A DNA stretch of 64,000 bases from Mauremys mutica (GCF_020497125.1 NC_059079.1:12791553-12855552); one strand, 5' to 3'. Shown: positions 1 to 12,667, numbered from the stretch's first letter. Notes: a model not told the origin generated them from the sequence alone. Numbers and translations are program-made.

Positions 1-90
1 CCGGGCCACAACCCCCTCCCCTAACCGGCCCTCCATACAATTTACGAAACACAATGCGGCCCTCAGGCCAAAAGTTTGCCCACCCCGGTC
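1..90 (-). repeat. Truncated interspersed repeat, probably hAT-type end
   Basis: Read on the minus strand this begins GGGGTGGGCAAACTTTTGGC and continues into a 'gagggccgcatt' segment, a pattern I recognise as the end of an abundant reptile DNA-transposon family. It is cut by the window edge, so no partner terminus can be checked. Confidence 0.4.
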
Positions 91-104
91 TAGTGGTTTG
101 AACA

Positions 105-305
105 CAGACCAGAGAACCAAGCATTCTTGAGTTACAGTTTCAGCTCTGACACTGAATCCTTTTGTGACCTTATGCAAATCACTTCACTTCATAGCTCTAG
201 TTTCTGAATCTGTAAAAGAGAGGCTAATAATACTTCCCATCTCACAAGGGTGTTGGTATGAGGCCTTATTAATTAACTGGAGTGGGCAAAGTGTTATATA
301 AATGG
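105..305 (+). repeat. MIR/CORE-SINE-like remnant
   Basis: The order of phrases (tctgacactgaatcc, tgtgaccttatgcaaatcac, ctgaatctgtaaaa, then a gtgttatataa tail) is that of a tRNA-derived MIR/CORE SINE in plus orientation. It is old and diverged; the tRNA head is not clear. Confidence 0.55.
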
Positions 306-2298
306 AACCATATATTTGGATTATCAACCAAGCATCAATTGCATAATAAGATGGCATGATCAGTGCTGATAGAGAATTTGGATACACCTGCTGCTGTAGG
401 GGTCACATTCATTGTGTGGGGAGGAAGCAGATGTATAATGTGAAATAAAATTTTGAAGTTTAGCAAACCCCTGCATTTGGCAAATGCTTTGGTGGCTCAG
501 CACCGTAGGTCAGGAAGCAAGGTCAGCTAACGGTCAGAACATTCACAGAGCTACTGAAATAAACATGCTGCGGAACTTCCTAGAGCTTTTGTGGATTGTC
601 TCTAAAGTTTATTAAATGCAGCTTTACAACGGCCTGTGAAAAGACACACTGTCTGGGGTTTATAAAAATAATAACTAGTCAAAACAAAAAGCTGGGCTGG
701 GAAAGTGATTTTGATCCTCACTGCATTGTCACTGTGGGGCTGTGCCACGAGCAGCAAAATAAAATGGCTGTGACCAATCATCACTCTGCATTAAACCGTT
801 GGGAAGGAGGTCCGGAATCTAGTGCTACAGATGGACATCTACCGCATCTGGTATGTCATGCAGCACAGAAAGGTGTACGCGGCGGGAGATGGCAATGGTG
901 GTTTCTTGGGGTGGCAATGAATCGAGAGTTGGTTTTGGGCCCCGTTGAGCCCATGTATGCTGCTGTTCAGGAGTGAGCAGTGGCAGCAGCCATAGGGGAG
1001 GCTGTGATTGTTCCATCTTTTCCTGCATGAAGAGGTGCCCAGTGAGATCTAGGATTGTGATGGGGCTCAATAGCAGGAGAAGTGAGGTGTGATGAACAAA
1101 AAAGCCTGGGTTTATTCATATAAAATTTCATTAAAAGGGCTAAGAAAGGATCCATTTATGTGGCAATATTGGGCTACCCTTTTCCCTCCGTTCAGAATGT
1201 TATCAAGCAGCAGTTCTCAGTCTGTGGGTTGCGATCCTTAAAGGGCTTGTCAGCTGTTGTCGGGGATGCAGGGCGAAGGGCTCGTGAGCAACTTCTTCCT
1301 TTCCTTGCCTCTGATCTCCTGATTGAAGCAGATTTGCTCAGTCACTAGTACTCTGTCCTCAGAGGCCCAATAAACCATTATGCTGATTATCACATGCAGC
1401 ACCTCCATTGCAACACTGTGGGACACACACAGAGTATTCTGGTGTAATCTGAGGATTGAGGTTTGCAAACATCTTAATGTGAAGTAATGGAAGGGAAAAA
1501 ATTCAAAGTTATTTTAATGGAAGGGATGATATGGACCAAATTCTTAGTCACATTTTCAGCTCCCAAAGAAGATGCACCTGCACTCTGCCACTTAACTGCA
1601 TAAGCCACAAGTACATTTATTACTACCATTCTTCCAAACAAAGCTAAGACATTCATGGCCTTCACCATTCATTTCTTTTCATTTAATAATCTGCTCCCTG
1701 TCCTACTTGGTTTATTTACAATTTTTTTAACTGTTATGGGCCAGATCCCCAGCTGATGTAAACTGGTGTAATTCCAAGCTATGCACTAAAAAAAACCCCT
1801 AGTTTAACTCCAAGTCAGCTGTGGATCCAGCCCTTCATCTTCATTTACCTACACAAAAGAAAAAAATAATAATGTAAAAAAAAAAATACAGACAGGAAAC
1901 AACCAGTTAAAATTGCTGGTTGGCTATTATGTAGTTAGCTATCACATCATTTACATTGCTTCCAAGCATTTAAAACAGGTAAATTAATAGTTAAGGACAT
2001 CAGAAAACTTACAGTGCCCAAATAATAAATAAACATATTTTCTGATCATCAGTGCTCTTCTTTCATCAGACATCTTAAAATATAAACACAGTGGAAAAAC
2101 CACTCAAAAAAGAAAGAAAAGTTGTGTATGTTCACATTAATCAGCCTTAAATGCAAGCTCATGTAACTTCACACTAAATTGTTAATGTTCTGCACTTTGC
2201 TATGGTATGGAACAGCCACTATTGCAATCCAGAGTCTGTAGCAGCTTCCAAATACAATTGGTCTCATGCTTGTCAGTGGATAGAGCCTGGAGGGTTTG
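306..2298. other. No gene seen; old repeats
   Basis: Short open frames here have no recognisable domain, splice structure or codon pattern. A fragment at about 1207-1236 resembles the start of a hAT element ('agttctcagtctgtgggttg'). A 1741-1790 stretch resembles half of the palindromic repeat described at 4119-4195. AT-rich runs occur at 1855-1890. Confidence 0.55.
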
Positions 2299-2304
2299 GC
2301 TAGT

Positions 2305-3517
2305 TACTCCTGGGGGAATTCTGTGCCACTGGGCATGTGCAGAATTTATGTCCCCTGCAGATTTCTTTGCTTCCCCGCAGAAAAATGGCTTTCTGACAGG
2401 GAAGCAAAGGGAAGCCACAAGAGTGGTCATACGACCCTCCCCAGCAGCATGTTTTGGGTGCCCAGGGCAGCTGGCAGAGAGGTAAATCACTGTGGGGCAG
2501 GAGGCGGGACTGGGGAAGACCCGTCTGGTGGCTCCTACCCTGTGCCGGGCTCAGTTGCTAGTCCTGGCTGGGCTTGGAAGGACAGGACTTCCTCTTCTCC
2601 TGCATGACATCTGGAGCTGTGTCAGACCCACCTCTAGATTTCTCCCCTGGCTGTAGGAAGCTCTACAAACTCTGTCCCTACCACTGCCTGCACCCATGAC
2701 TCCTCAGCTGCAGGGGGAGGGATTACTGTACAGGGAGCTGCTCCCCCATCCACCTAACCCTTGTGCATCCAGACCCCTTCATGCCCAGACCCTCCCGCTG
2801 AGCCTCACTCCCCCCACACCCAGAACCCTCTCTGACAAGCCCCACTCCCCCTGAACCCCAATGAGCCACCCACACCCGAATCCCCACTCTACCATGCCCT
2901 AACCAGTTGCACCTGGTTCCCCACCCCACTGATCCCCTCTCCTCCAACATCTGGACCCCCACTCTGAGCTCCTCTCACTCAGGCCCCCCTGCTGAGCTCT
3001 ATTCCCCCAAACCCAGACCCCCCTGCTGAGCCCCAACCACCTTCACCTGGACCCCTCTGCAGTGTCCCATTACCGTTGCAACCAGAACCCCCCCCAGCAA
3101 GCCTCCAGCGCCCAGATCCCCCACTGAGTCACCCACACCCAGATTGCCCCACACAGAACCCTCTCAACCCACACCTGGATCCTCCCACGCTAAGCCCATC
3201 CACACTTGGATCCTGCCTTGCTGAGCCTTCCTGCCCACACCTGGTGCACCTGGCACGGAGGGGCAGGGCCCTGGGATGTTTCTGGGGACGGCCCGGTCCT
3301 TGCACTGTGTCAGGGTTGGGTGCAGCCTCACCACTGAGTCCGTGTCCTGAGTAGTGGGGAGCTGCACAGTGATCTCCCACCTCTGAGCAGCTAGTGGCCT
3401 GTGCTTCCCAGTGCCACGCTGGAGCCTCCACATTTATTTGACAAATAAAATTTGCAGAATTTTAAAATACTGTGTGCAGAATTTTTAATTTTTTGGTACA
3501 GAATCCCCTCAGGAGTA
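2305..3517. mobile_element. TIR element with 6-bp TSD and internal C-rich minisatellite
   Basis: The ends are inverted repeats: TACTCCTGGGGGAATTCTGT at the left and, on the other strand, TACTCCTGAGGGGATTCTGT at the right (18 of 20 match). GCTAGT flanks both sides (2299-2304 and 3518-3523). The outer parts are AT-rich. The interior (about 2750-3230) is a degenerate pyrimidine-rich tandem array of units close to 'cccagaccccctgctgagcc'. No transposase is encoded, so this is a non-autonomous DNA transposon about 1.2 kb long. Its superfamily is uncertain. Confidence 0.75.
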
Positions 3518-4118
3518 GCTAGTGGATGGATCATGCACACACACTGGAGAATGATGGGATGTGTTGGCATGTGTTCTTTATGGTCTGAAGTGGTTCTACT
3601 GCTTTTTGGGCTGTACACATCAGAGGAGGTGTCAAGATTACTACCTCTTAGTGCCACTAAGGTTTACCCCATCTGCCACTGTCTCCATCTACGGTGGGGT
3701 GGACAGGCCAAACCTGAGTGGTGTATGACACCGTGTGCCAGGTCGCAATGCCAAAGAACAGGGAGCCAGGCCCACTCCTGTTGAATAGAAGCTGAGGATG
3801 GGGTGAGCAAGCCTCCCTCTCCCTGGCCTCACCTTTCAACACCCCCCACTCTACTCTTGCGTATGTTGATGTAGCACAAACTACATTATTTGGTAACCTT
3901 TTCTGTAACTTAACTTCCCCCCTCATACCTGTGCAGTGAAATTTACTAAAAATTTTAATGTCATAATCATTGCCTTAACAATAATGTCTTCCCAGACGGC
4001 CTGCAGTGCATCTCTCCAGCACATATTAACACCTGTCATGCACTTCCTCAACAGAAGGGTTTTACTTGTACTGTTTCATTTAGGAATAAACCATGCTAGC
4101 ATAACATTGAGATCGGGT

Positions 4119-4195
4119 GTCAAATTCACCACTGCTTTAAGCAGGCACAACTCCAGTGGAGTTGGGCCCACTTATACCAGCAGTGAATTTGGCCC
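4119..4195. repeat. Short palindromic repeat, copy A
   Basis: This is an imperfect palindrome of about 77 bp. It runs from 'caaattcaccactgct' to 'agcagtgaatttggcc' around a perfect centre AACTCCAGTGGAGTT (4149-4163). It belongs to the same style of foldback repeat as 4809-4876 and 18778-18863. There is no coding capacity. Confidence 0.55.
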
Positions 4196-4808
4196 TCCGA
4201 CTTTTAATCCATGTTACAGAAAAGGTGCACCGTTTGCATCCTAAACACAGTTTGCATCCCTTATACAGGGTTTTCAAATATATTTCACAGTCATTTTATA
4301 ACCCTGTGAAGGAGGTAAAGCCCAAAGCTTCAAAGGTAATTTAGGCATCTAACCCTAATTGAAATCAATGAGAGTTAGGCACCTAGCTACCTTTGAGGAT
4401 CTGGTCCGAAGACTCTAACCTTGTTCTGAGGATGGGTCTTTTTAAGGCTGGCTGCATCAGCATTGTGGTAGTCTGATTTTGCACACAATTTCATAATACA
4501 CTCGTGCAACAATGCAAATGCTTGCAGAGTGCCTGCTCCCAATCAGGAATGATTATACTGCTGTGTCAGTGAAAATAGTGCTGGGAAATCATATAGCCAT
4601 GGTATGTCTATGGGCTGGGTACTATCGTATCACAGTAACCTGCTCCTTTGTGTTTCTGTACTGCCCAAAATGAAATAAAATAAAATACCTGGATATCAAG
4701 TGCTCCCTTGATACCCTGGTAATATCTGAGTGCAGTTGAGAGGGTAAGGCGGAAGCTTGAAAGATTGCTTAGAATATCTGGATGATGTCAGTTTATTTAA
4801 ACATTATT

Positions 4809-4876
4809 GGGCTAAATTTATTGCTGGTGTAACTCAGTTGAATTCACTGGAGTTCCACAAGTATAGAATTTGGTCC
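4809..4876. repeat. Short palindromic repeat, copy B
   Basis: The unit runs 'ggctaaatttattgctggtg' ... 'gtatagaatttggtcc', a more decayed relative of the palindrome at 4119-4195 with the same outer aaatt/aattt arms and a central 'aattcactggagtt'. Confidence 0.45.
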
Positions 4877-4889
4877 ATTTTCCCTATTA

Positions 4890-4985
4890 TTTAGCAAGTA
4901 GTATTATAATTATTTGTATTACCAATCACCATCACACCTAGGAGCCCTAGTCATGGACCAGGAGTCGGACCCCTGTCTTTATGAT
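4890..4985 (+). repeat. SINE 3' part remnant
   Basis: A 'tattattta...ttataattattt' tract is followed by 'cctaggagccctagtcatgg' and 'accaggagtcggaccc'. This is the form of the 'gaggccccagtcatgg' segment in reptile SINE/L2-like repeats, and it recurs at 20576-20650. Confidence 0.45.
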
Positions 4986-7900
4986 GTGAACATTTAAAAT
5001 CAAGGATGCACAAGAGTCATAACATATTATATTCAATCTACTTATTGAAACCTGACACCTTCTGGGTTTCACAGAGACAACGTGACATTCTGTGACACTT
5101 TGATATTTAGCTTAGGGATTGCAGCCATTTTGGCCAACAACGACTGAACAAGAAACAGCCCTAAAGTGTAAATTTCTACAGGTTGAGCTAAACAACAGGC
5201 TCTATCACCCAGAGTTGTAACAGACCCACCTCCTTGAATACTCTATTGAATAGAAGCTCTATGGAGTGGTCACAGAGGGTAACAAACAGTGACCAGAGGG
5301 GTGCGCAGGGGCTAGCACAATTATTGTCCCTAACATGCAGGAAGGAAGCCCAAACCTCCGAACGTTACACCATACAGTGGTTCTCAGAGTCAGGGGAAGT
5401 TTTGCTGGAGTAAGGATTGAGTAGGGGCTTTAGAATCTGGCCCAACGGTTTTAATGAATTCCTGATTCCTAGAGTCGGTGACAGCTTCTGCCATTGCACA
5501 CCCTAGTGGAGGGACCCAGCGCTGGAACGTCCTCCGGAACAGGGTTCAGTGCACCAGTCCACAAGCACTGAGAGCAGGCCATCACAGACTCAGTAATGAG
5601 TGGCTCTACCTGGAGAGGAAGTGTAAACAAGGCAGCTGGAGAATAGTGCCCCCCGTGCCCATTAAAACTGCCCTCCCTGGGTGAAACCTTTGCGGCAGGA
5701 CAGTCGTGCAAACATCATCTGCCCTGCCCTAGAGGAGAATGGTCCAGCAGGGGTAACTCACACCGAGCATCTTATTTCAGATTGGTACCTTTCATCCTTC
5801 CAGGTCAGGTGCTGTAAGTGCCACTTCTTGTTCTTGGCTTTCAAGGCATCACACAGCTCCTTCCTACACCTCTTCCCTGATCTCCAGTCCCATTCCCACC
5901 CTGTACGCTGTGCTCCATCGACACCAGCCTCAATCCCCCTTTCATCTCCTTTCACCAATGTCTCAGTACTTTCGTCCATGCTATCCCTCGTTCTAGGAAC
6001 GCTTTTCCAGAATCCATTAACCAAGTCTCCACTTTTGCCTCATTCCAACCACGTTACTTCTGTAGCACAGGATACAAAAGACTCTTTAAAAAATCAATAC
6101 AAAATTCCACGTCGTTTTACTCAAGGTGTACACCTTTACTATCCCTCACCCCTTTTGGGGTCTATTAAACCCACCATTTCCAGTGTAAACTCTTCAGAGA
6201 AGGAGCCTGCCTTTTTGTGTGATCCCTGTGAAGAGACAGTCTATTATTTTATAGCACACTTGTGACATTAGAAGAGAGTCAGTGGGAGCTGCGGTTGTGT
6301 AAGGAATGTGGAATCGCTTAATAATAACAATGCACTAAGCAGTTACTGTCAGAGGTCCAAGTTTTCTTTCTGCTGCTGCTGTGAGGTCAGTTTGCAAAAG
6401 TGCCACTAATTGTTAGCAGGAACAATATGGAGATATTATAATGTTTGTACACCGGGACATCATACATCCTGAAACACTTAAGCATGGCTCTGAGGGACAT
6501 GGTCAGCTGATCCTACCTTTACCCAGAAGCAACTCTGACTATTTAATAAATGTTTAAAAAACTCAGACATCATATTTGTGTTCAAAATGAGACCAATCCA
6601 ACTCCTTCTTCAGTCTTTACTCCCCTGGGTTCAGGGCCAGGGCTGGACCAGTCCCTTCACTGGAAACACATATGGGAAGGGCCTGATGGGGAAACTCCAC
6701 AAAGATCTCAGAGTTTCTCCATCAGTCATTCTGGCTAGAGAGTGGGCTTGATTTTGCCTGTGTGGAATGAGACTCAGTTCCAGCCCCCAAAACTCCGCAG
6801 ATCTCCTGTTTATCATACGTTGTTGTGTAGCACCTGTAGTGTTATATTAGGTAGTAGAACATCTAGATAAAAGCAGTTTACTTAGCCAGTAACTTTCTCT
6901 GCTCTCATTTTCACAGCTGAAGCTATTTGCATTTTCTCCTACATGTCCTCACATTTTTCTGCTTGATTCTCTGTTGAAACCATAATAATGGGGCTAATTC
7001 TTCAGTCTTAACTTCAATGGGAGTTTAGCCTGAGTAAACTTCAAGGCTAGAACTCAATGGGAATTTTGTCTAATTAAGGACTAGAGACCTGATCCTGGGA
7101 ATTGCAGAGCATCCTCAATTACCTTTGAATCAGTACCTTGCAGTAGACAGTTAGCCAGTACATGGCTGCTTGTCTGCAAAGCAACACTGGAAGGGAGCAC
7201 ATGAATGGCTCCCCCTAAACACTAGAGAGAATTTAAGGTCATGGTTAATCTAAAAAGACCTCCATGGCCCAAGACTACCATACCTGCCTCTATCTCTGCA
7301 ACAGGGCCTTCTCCAACAGTAGCGTGCCATCAGAGTGGTGCTGCTTTACCGACTGTGGTTCTGGTGTATGGTTATTACACCTTTAAGAGCTGGAACACTG
7401 AGTGACAGAGTTCTAAAGACTTGCCAGCTGGAAGAAGCTGCAGCTGGAGTTGTTTGGAGATTGAACCCAAGAAAGTAGAAGAACTGGATGTAGTTTATAA
7501 ACATAGACCTACTCATTGTGTTAACTGAGTTCATTTTTCTTGTTACATTTTCACACTGTTATTCTGATCTAATTAAGGTCACTGTAGCCAATTAATAAAG
7601 CATATTTGGGAAAATGGATTTTGGGAGACATAACACTCAGGAACAATGGAGCTGTCCACAAAGACTGTACATCTCAGGACAGCTGGAGACAGCTGTAAAA
7701 CTCCTTTCCTGGAGAGACCAGGATGACCATGAATCTCACAGCAACTTGAAACCAATATAACTTACACTTCATTATCATTGGAGGAGGAAAGGGAACACTT
7801 CATTATATTGTTGCCCGTCTGCTGAGCAGTAACATATATCCAGGGTTTGGCAGGTCAGTTTCCCAGTGGAGGACCATTGCTTCTACCCGGAATCTTGCAT

Positions 7901-8019
7901 AAATAAAAATGACATCACAGCATGTCTTCCCAAGACTGAACACTTGCTCATGCACTAAGAAAAAGAATGTGGAAGGCTGTATATAACAGCTTCTCCTCAT
8001 AACTCCTGCTGTAATAATG
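4986..8019. other. No gene seen
   Basis: An open frame of 194 codons lies at 5681-6265, but its composition is Ser/Pro/His/Leu-rich with no domain, and it follows pyrimidine-rich DNA that looks like an old LINE remnant (about 5790-6080). Nothing else here supports a gene. Confidence 0.5.
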
Positions 8020-8032
8020 TTCTTTAATGTTC

Positions 8033-8103
8033 CGACGAAGTGGGCATTCACCCACAAAAGCTCATGCTGCAAAACGTCTGTTAGTCTATAAGGTGCCACA
8101 GGA
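8033..8103 (+). mobile_element. Short retroposon fragment with 13-bp TSD
   Basis: The unit contains 'cgacgaagtgggcattcacc' and 'ctgttagtctataaggtgcc', a repeat very common in turtle and crocodilian DNA. The 13-mer TTCTTTAATGTTC sits on both sides (8020-8032 and 8104-8116), as expected for target-primed insertion. The same family hosts the Harbinger element at 28854. Confidence 0.7.
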
Positions 8104-8181
8104 TTCTTTAATGTTCTTTAAGTGCACCCAGATTCTATGGGGGCCATAAACTGCTTTGCAAACATGAATGTACCAGGTTTA

Positions 8182-8399
8182 GGTGGAGGCAGCATAGACT
8201 AGTGGCTAGAAGTGAGATTCAATATTACTGCGTTCTATTCTGTGCTCTGCTACTGTGTGAACGTGAGCAGTTCACTTACCCTCTCTGTGCCTCCATTTTT
8301 CCCTCTGGAAATTGGGGAGACTAACCACTTTTGTAATGATGTTTGTGGGTGAAAGATGTTGTATACTTGCAAAGTGTTAATTCATTATTAATTATTACA
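8182..8399 (+). repeat. MIR/CORE-SINE-like element
   Basis: A tRNA-like head ('gcatagactagtggctagaa') is followed by 'attctgtgctctgctactg', 'cactta...tctctgtgcctcca' and 'gcaaagtgttaattcatta'. This is the canonical MIR/CORE-SINE order in plus orientation. Confidence 0.7.
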
Positions 8400-8771
8400 A
8401 TGGTAAGTCTTGCAGCACCCTTACAGGGATGTAAGTGAGCTACAGAGATGTTTAGCTGTTTCTGGGGAGAAACATGACAGCTTTTAAGCAGCGACAATTT
8501 CTGGTCATGCATGTCAAATTTTACAGAATTTCACCTGGACAATTAAAAAGCCCATAAATCCAGATAGCAAATAGAACAATAAAGGTGAACTGGCCACCAA
8601 ACCTTAGGCTGGAACACGCTCAAACTTCACACTTGTTTGGAATCCAGATCCACAGGTGATTTGAGCCACTTCCAATTAAAAGTATTCAGCCTGGAAACTT
8701 ATGCCAGAAACAGGGAACACTAGGTCTCTATCTTAGGTGCTTTTGTGGCCCCCATTACCACAATAGCCGAG

Positions 8772-8962
8772 CCTCACAATCTTTAATGACACACCACCAC
8801 TGCAAGGCAGGGAAATGCGCCCATCCCTCATCTACAGGGAACTGAGGTACACAGAGGCTAAGTGACTTGCTCAAGGTCACACAGTACAGTTGTGGCAGAG
8901 CACAGACTGCACCCCATCTCTCCCCATGCCTAGGTCTGTGCCCTAACCACTAGATCATCCTT
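8772..8962 (-). repeat. MIR/CORE-SINE-like element, minus strand
   Basis: The phrases 'actgaggtacacagaggcta', 'cttgctcaaggtcacacag' and 'ccctaaccactagatcatcc' are the SINE body followed by the inverted tRNA-like A-box region, so the element runs on the minus strand. Confidence 0.65.
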
Positions 8963-9051
8963 TCTCAGCTACCCTCAGCCTCTAAACTGCCCCACTGCTG
9001 CTACTGACATGTTTGTTTCTGTGCTGGCTTGTGCTCAGAGCCAGTGCCTTT

Positions 9052-9768
9052 CCTAAGAACATAAGGATGGCCATACAGGGTCAGACCGAAGGTCCATCTA
9101 GCCCAGTATCCTGTCTACCGACAGTGGCCAATGCCAGGTGCCCCAGGGGCACTGAACCTAACAGGCAGTGATCAAGTGATCTCTCTCCTGCCATCCATCT
9201 CCATCCTCTGACAACAGAGGCTAGGGACACCATTACTTACCCATCCTGGCTGATAGCCATTAATGGACTTAAACTCCATGAATTTATCTAGTTCTCTTTT
9301 AAACCCTGTTATAGTCCTAGCCTTCACAACCTCCTCAGGCAAGGAGTTCCACGGGTTGACTGTACGCTGGGTGAAGAAGAACTTCCTTTTATTTGTTTTT
9401 AAACCTGCTGCCCATTCATTTCATTTGGTGGCCCCTAGTTCTTATATTATGGGAACAAGTAAATAACTTTTCCTTATTCACTTTCTCCACATCACTCATG
9501 ATTTTATAGACCTCTATCATATCCCCCCTTAGTCTCCTCTTTTCCAAGCTGAAAAGTCCTAGTTTCTTTAATCTCTCCTCATATGGGAACTGTTCTAAAT
9601 CCCTAATCATTTTAGTTGCCCTTCTCTGAACCTTTTCTAATGCCAGTATATCTTTTTTGAGATGGGGAGACCACATCTGCAGGCAGTATTCAAGATGTGG
9701 GCATACCATGGATTTATATAAGGGCAAAAAGATATTCTCCGTTTTATTCTCCATCCCTTTTTAAATGA
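9052..9768 (-). mobile_element. CR1 LINE, 5'-truncated, 3' end
   Basis: This is the 3' end of a CR1 retrotransposon in minus orientation. It carries the terminal 'aagaacataaggatggccat' (3' end on the minus strand) and the last part of ORF2. The minus-strand frame 9416-9754 (112 aa) reads through the C-terminal CR1 polyprotein region with motifs HLEYCLQMWSPHLKKD and LEKVQRRATKMI. It is a severely 5'-truncated, dead copy. This copy keeps the segment that is deleted in the larger CR1 at 35522-37370. Confidence 0.9.
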
Positions 9769-9990
9769 TTTCCGCAGCATTGCCCACTCCAAACATTCAA
9801 AAACTATGAGTCTCCCCCTCCCCCCACATCATGAGATTGCCTTAAAATCAGGAGATTAAAAGAAAAACACAGTTGGGTTTCTTTTTATTTGCCTTCTCAG
9901 TTTTGAGCTCCTGTTTTCAAGCTTCTTTATTGTAATTTAACGGGCGAGGCTGGCTTGTTTTTAAATGAAAATTGAGCTTGTCCTGTAATT
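9769..9990. repeat. Interspersed repeat of the 'gcattgcc(a/c)actccaaa' family, copy 1
   Basis: It starts 'gcattgcccactccaaacat' and includes 'gttttcaagctt', phrases shared with 12668-12960. Together these define a several-hundred-bp repeat family, probably a non-autonomous DNA transposon. Confidence 0.5.
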
Positions 9991-10479
9991 GCATCACTTT
10001 ATACCTCATGCTCCCAGCAGGATGGGAAAGGGAAGGTGAATCAACAGCGAAACGGAGCAGCCAGCCAGACTTACTTAAATCTTGGGATCCGGCTTCTGCT
10101 TTACTTTAAACTGCAAGCCGAGCAGAAACAACCTTAGGCAAGCGTGGTCGCTGGGCAGCACAGGCAGATTGCAACACGCAGGGCTTTTCCACGAGGACTT
10201 CGGTGAAACAGCTGTAGCTTGGGGGAGGGGGCGTTGATGGGGTTCACACGACGTTCTGCCCACAGTCCGATTCTGGGTGAATGGTTTTGCTCTGATTCCT
10301 GTCGGGGCGAGAGAACGCGTGTATGGAAGACAAGCTTTCCGAGTGGGAGGGGTGCTTAGTGCAGGGCTGGGCTGTGGCTGGCTAGGCAGCAGGAGGAGCT
10401 TTGTAGCCACACTCCCTTCATGAGAACAGACTTTCCAAGGGCGTGTCAGTGGCATAACAGAGGGTGGGGTTTGCTAGTT

Positions 10480-10798
10480 TGCATGGAGGATCTTGTGCAG
10501 CAGCATCACTTCTGACTCTGAGATCACAGCAGCTGCTCTTGCTGTTTTGTGATTTGGGGGGGGGGGTGTTTTTGCACTAGCTCAGTGGGAGCCTCTCCCC
10601 TGGGGGGCGCTGCTGTTGCCAAAGTTTTCTTTGCAGGCTCTGGGGAGCTTGGACGGTCTGGCTGGGACCGGTGTATGCAAGGCTAGCGTTCCCCGGAGCG
10701 GAGCCGTCTAGTGCTCTGGCCCCTGCCGCTAGAAGAGTTTCATTGCTGCTCTCCATGTCAGCTGAGCGGATGGGGGGAGATCTGAGGCTGTGAGGTGG
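10480..10798 (+). promoter_or_regulatory. Possible TMEM61 promoter and non-coding first exon
   Basis: The only GC- and CpG-richer stretch upstream of TMEM61 lies here, including a G-run at 10556-10566. It ends in a near-consensus splice donor, GTGAGT, at 10799-10804. The first coding exon of TMEM61 is preceded by a splice acceptor ('gatatctag', ending about 16246), which requires an upstream non-coding exon on the + strand. Position and donor fit, but transcription is not shown by the sequence. Confidence 0.3.
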
Positions 10799-10804
10799 GT
10801 GAGT

Positions 10805-12654
10805 ACCCCCCTACTTTGCCTCCCAGCCCTAGGCATGCAGTAAGGGAAGGGAGGAGCAGTGCTTGTTAGTGACTTTGCACCATGAAGATGTTAGAAACCC
10901 AGAGGGGAATAGGGTGTATTCTCTTGTTAGTGGGGTTGCTTAAAATCCAGATCTGGCTGATAGCAGTCAATATAAAGTGCCCCCCCCCTTTTTTTTAAAG
11001 GGCTGTGATCCCTATGGGCTGAGTAAGCTAGGCACTGTGCCTTGCTCTGCTAATCAGAACCTGACATGTTGCATAATTCTATCACCAGTCATTTATGTGT
11101 TACCAGTTTCCAAAAGATTGTGGCCCACAAGTTCAGGTATGTCTTCATTTTTGGGTGCACTGGGTACCAAACTCTTCTCATCCTTCTTTAGTCCCCCAGA
11201 GCACACAAAATCAGCAACACTTTTTGAAAATGTGGTTGCATATCCCATTGCAGAAGTGCTTCCATCTTGTAAATCTGCCATCAGGGCATGTGAGCTCATC
11301 CCTAGCCCACATATGGGAGGTTAATATATTAGCAGAGTTACTTGAATGCTATGTTAAAACTCAACCTGTGTTTTGATTTTGTTTTGCACAGAAATATGTA
11401 TCTGTATATCTCAAATCTAAGCTAGATGGAACCTTCTTAAACAATCCAACTTCTCAGCCTACTTTGTTTTCTTAATTGTATTCCTGGTAATGTATTTGTG
11501 AGTATTAAAAGTATCAAGAACGCACAGTGGAGAGACTGGCTATGGAGGTGGATCCATACTTTATCTTGATATGGGGGAAATTCAAGCCTCATTCTGTCTC
11601 TTGTGGCTCTGGATAAGATGGTTTTTCTAACTAACAGTAGATCTTATGAATCATCATCTGCATAACTGTATGGGGGATGCAGTTTTAAGTATCTTATTGG
11701 AGACATCTATAGTAATAATGGTTGTATATGCAACATACAAATACATTTTCCCGCATAAGGATTGTTTAGAATCAGGTCAAAGGGTTTTCTCTTTATGGAT
11801 TAATATAGGAAACGGGGTGGGTGGGTGGATGGGGGAACAAGCTATTCAAGTATCTCATTGGCTGGGTGACAGTATTTGAAATTAGTAATTAGCCATCCTT
11901 GGTGGGAGGAGGGGTGGTCTCAGTGCATCCTTCTCTTGGAAATTTGTTTGCTAGTACCTGATATGAGTCATTTTGGTGCATTTTGAAGAGCAGTTAAGTC
12001 TTTTGCCTTTGGAACTATGCGCACAAGGAAGAACCGCAGTCTCTTATAGATATGGTTTTAGCCATATCCGCAGAGAGGGATAAAGTCCTTTCCCTCTTTC
12101 CCCCTGCTTCTCTGTTCTCTTTCCCCTTCAGCTCGCACATCGGGATAAACGTTAAATGTTTGAGAAGCCTTTTAAAAATGGTTTCAAAGCATATCCTGCG
12201 CGTTTTGTTGTTGTGGGTGTAGTAAAAAAATATGCATGATGGTGGGAATGGAGATGGGGGTGTCAGAGCAGGAACCTCATGTTGGAAAAATCACCCTCTT
12301 GGATCCAGGCTGATGCGCGCTGGGTGGGTGGGTGGGTGAGGGAAGCTTGTGCTGTCACTGCCTGTGCTGTGCCTATTATGTCAAGAGAGAACTTTATTCT
12401 CTAGAGCTGTCAATCTATCACACTTCACAAGCATCGAGACTCCCTTCAGCTCTTAACCTCCCCCACGCAGTAATTCTGCAAGGCAGAACTGAAGAGCGTT
12501 CTCAGGGTTATTTGGATACAAAATAATGAACAGGCATCTGCTGGATTTCAGATAAAACCTCACCTGTTCAAGTTACCTTCATACTGTAGAGCCCTGCATC
12601 ATCAGTCCTACCCATGAGGGCAATGTGGGCAGTACACGGGGCAGGAATCCACCC
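10805..12654. other. No gene seen; candidate 5'UTR intron
   Basis: This is AT-rich sequence with short open frames lacking domains. If the first exon at 10480-10798 is real, it is the start of the TMEM61 5'UTR intron. Confidence 0.5.
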
Positions 12655-12667
12655 ATCCAAAGCTGAT

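Noticed and set aside
5681..6265. Open frame of 194 codons on +
   Set aside because: Low-complexity Ser/Pro/His content, no domain, no splice context; overlaps pyrimidine-rich DNA that looks like an old repeat.
1..10400. DHCR24, expected next to TMEM61 in human
   Set aside because: No exon resembling DHCR24 was recognised; it is probably beyond the left edge.
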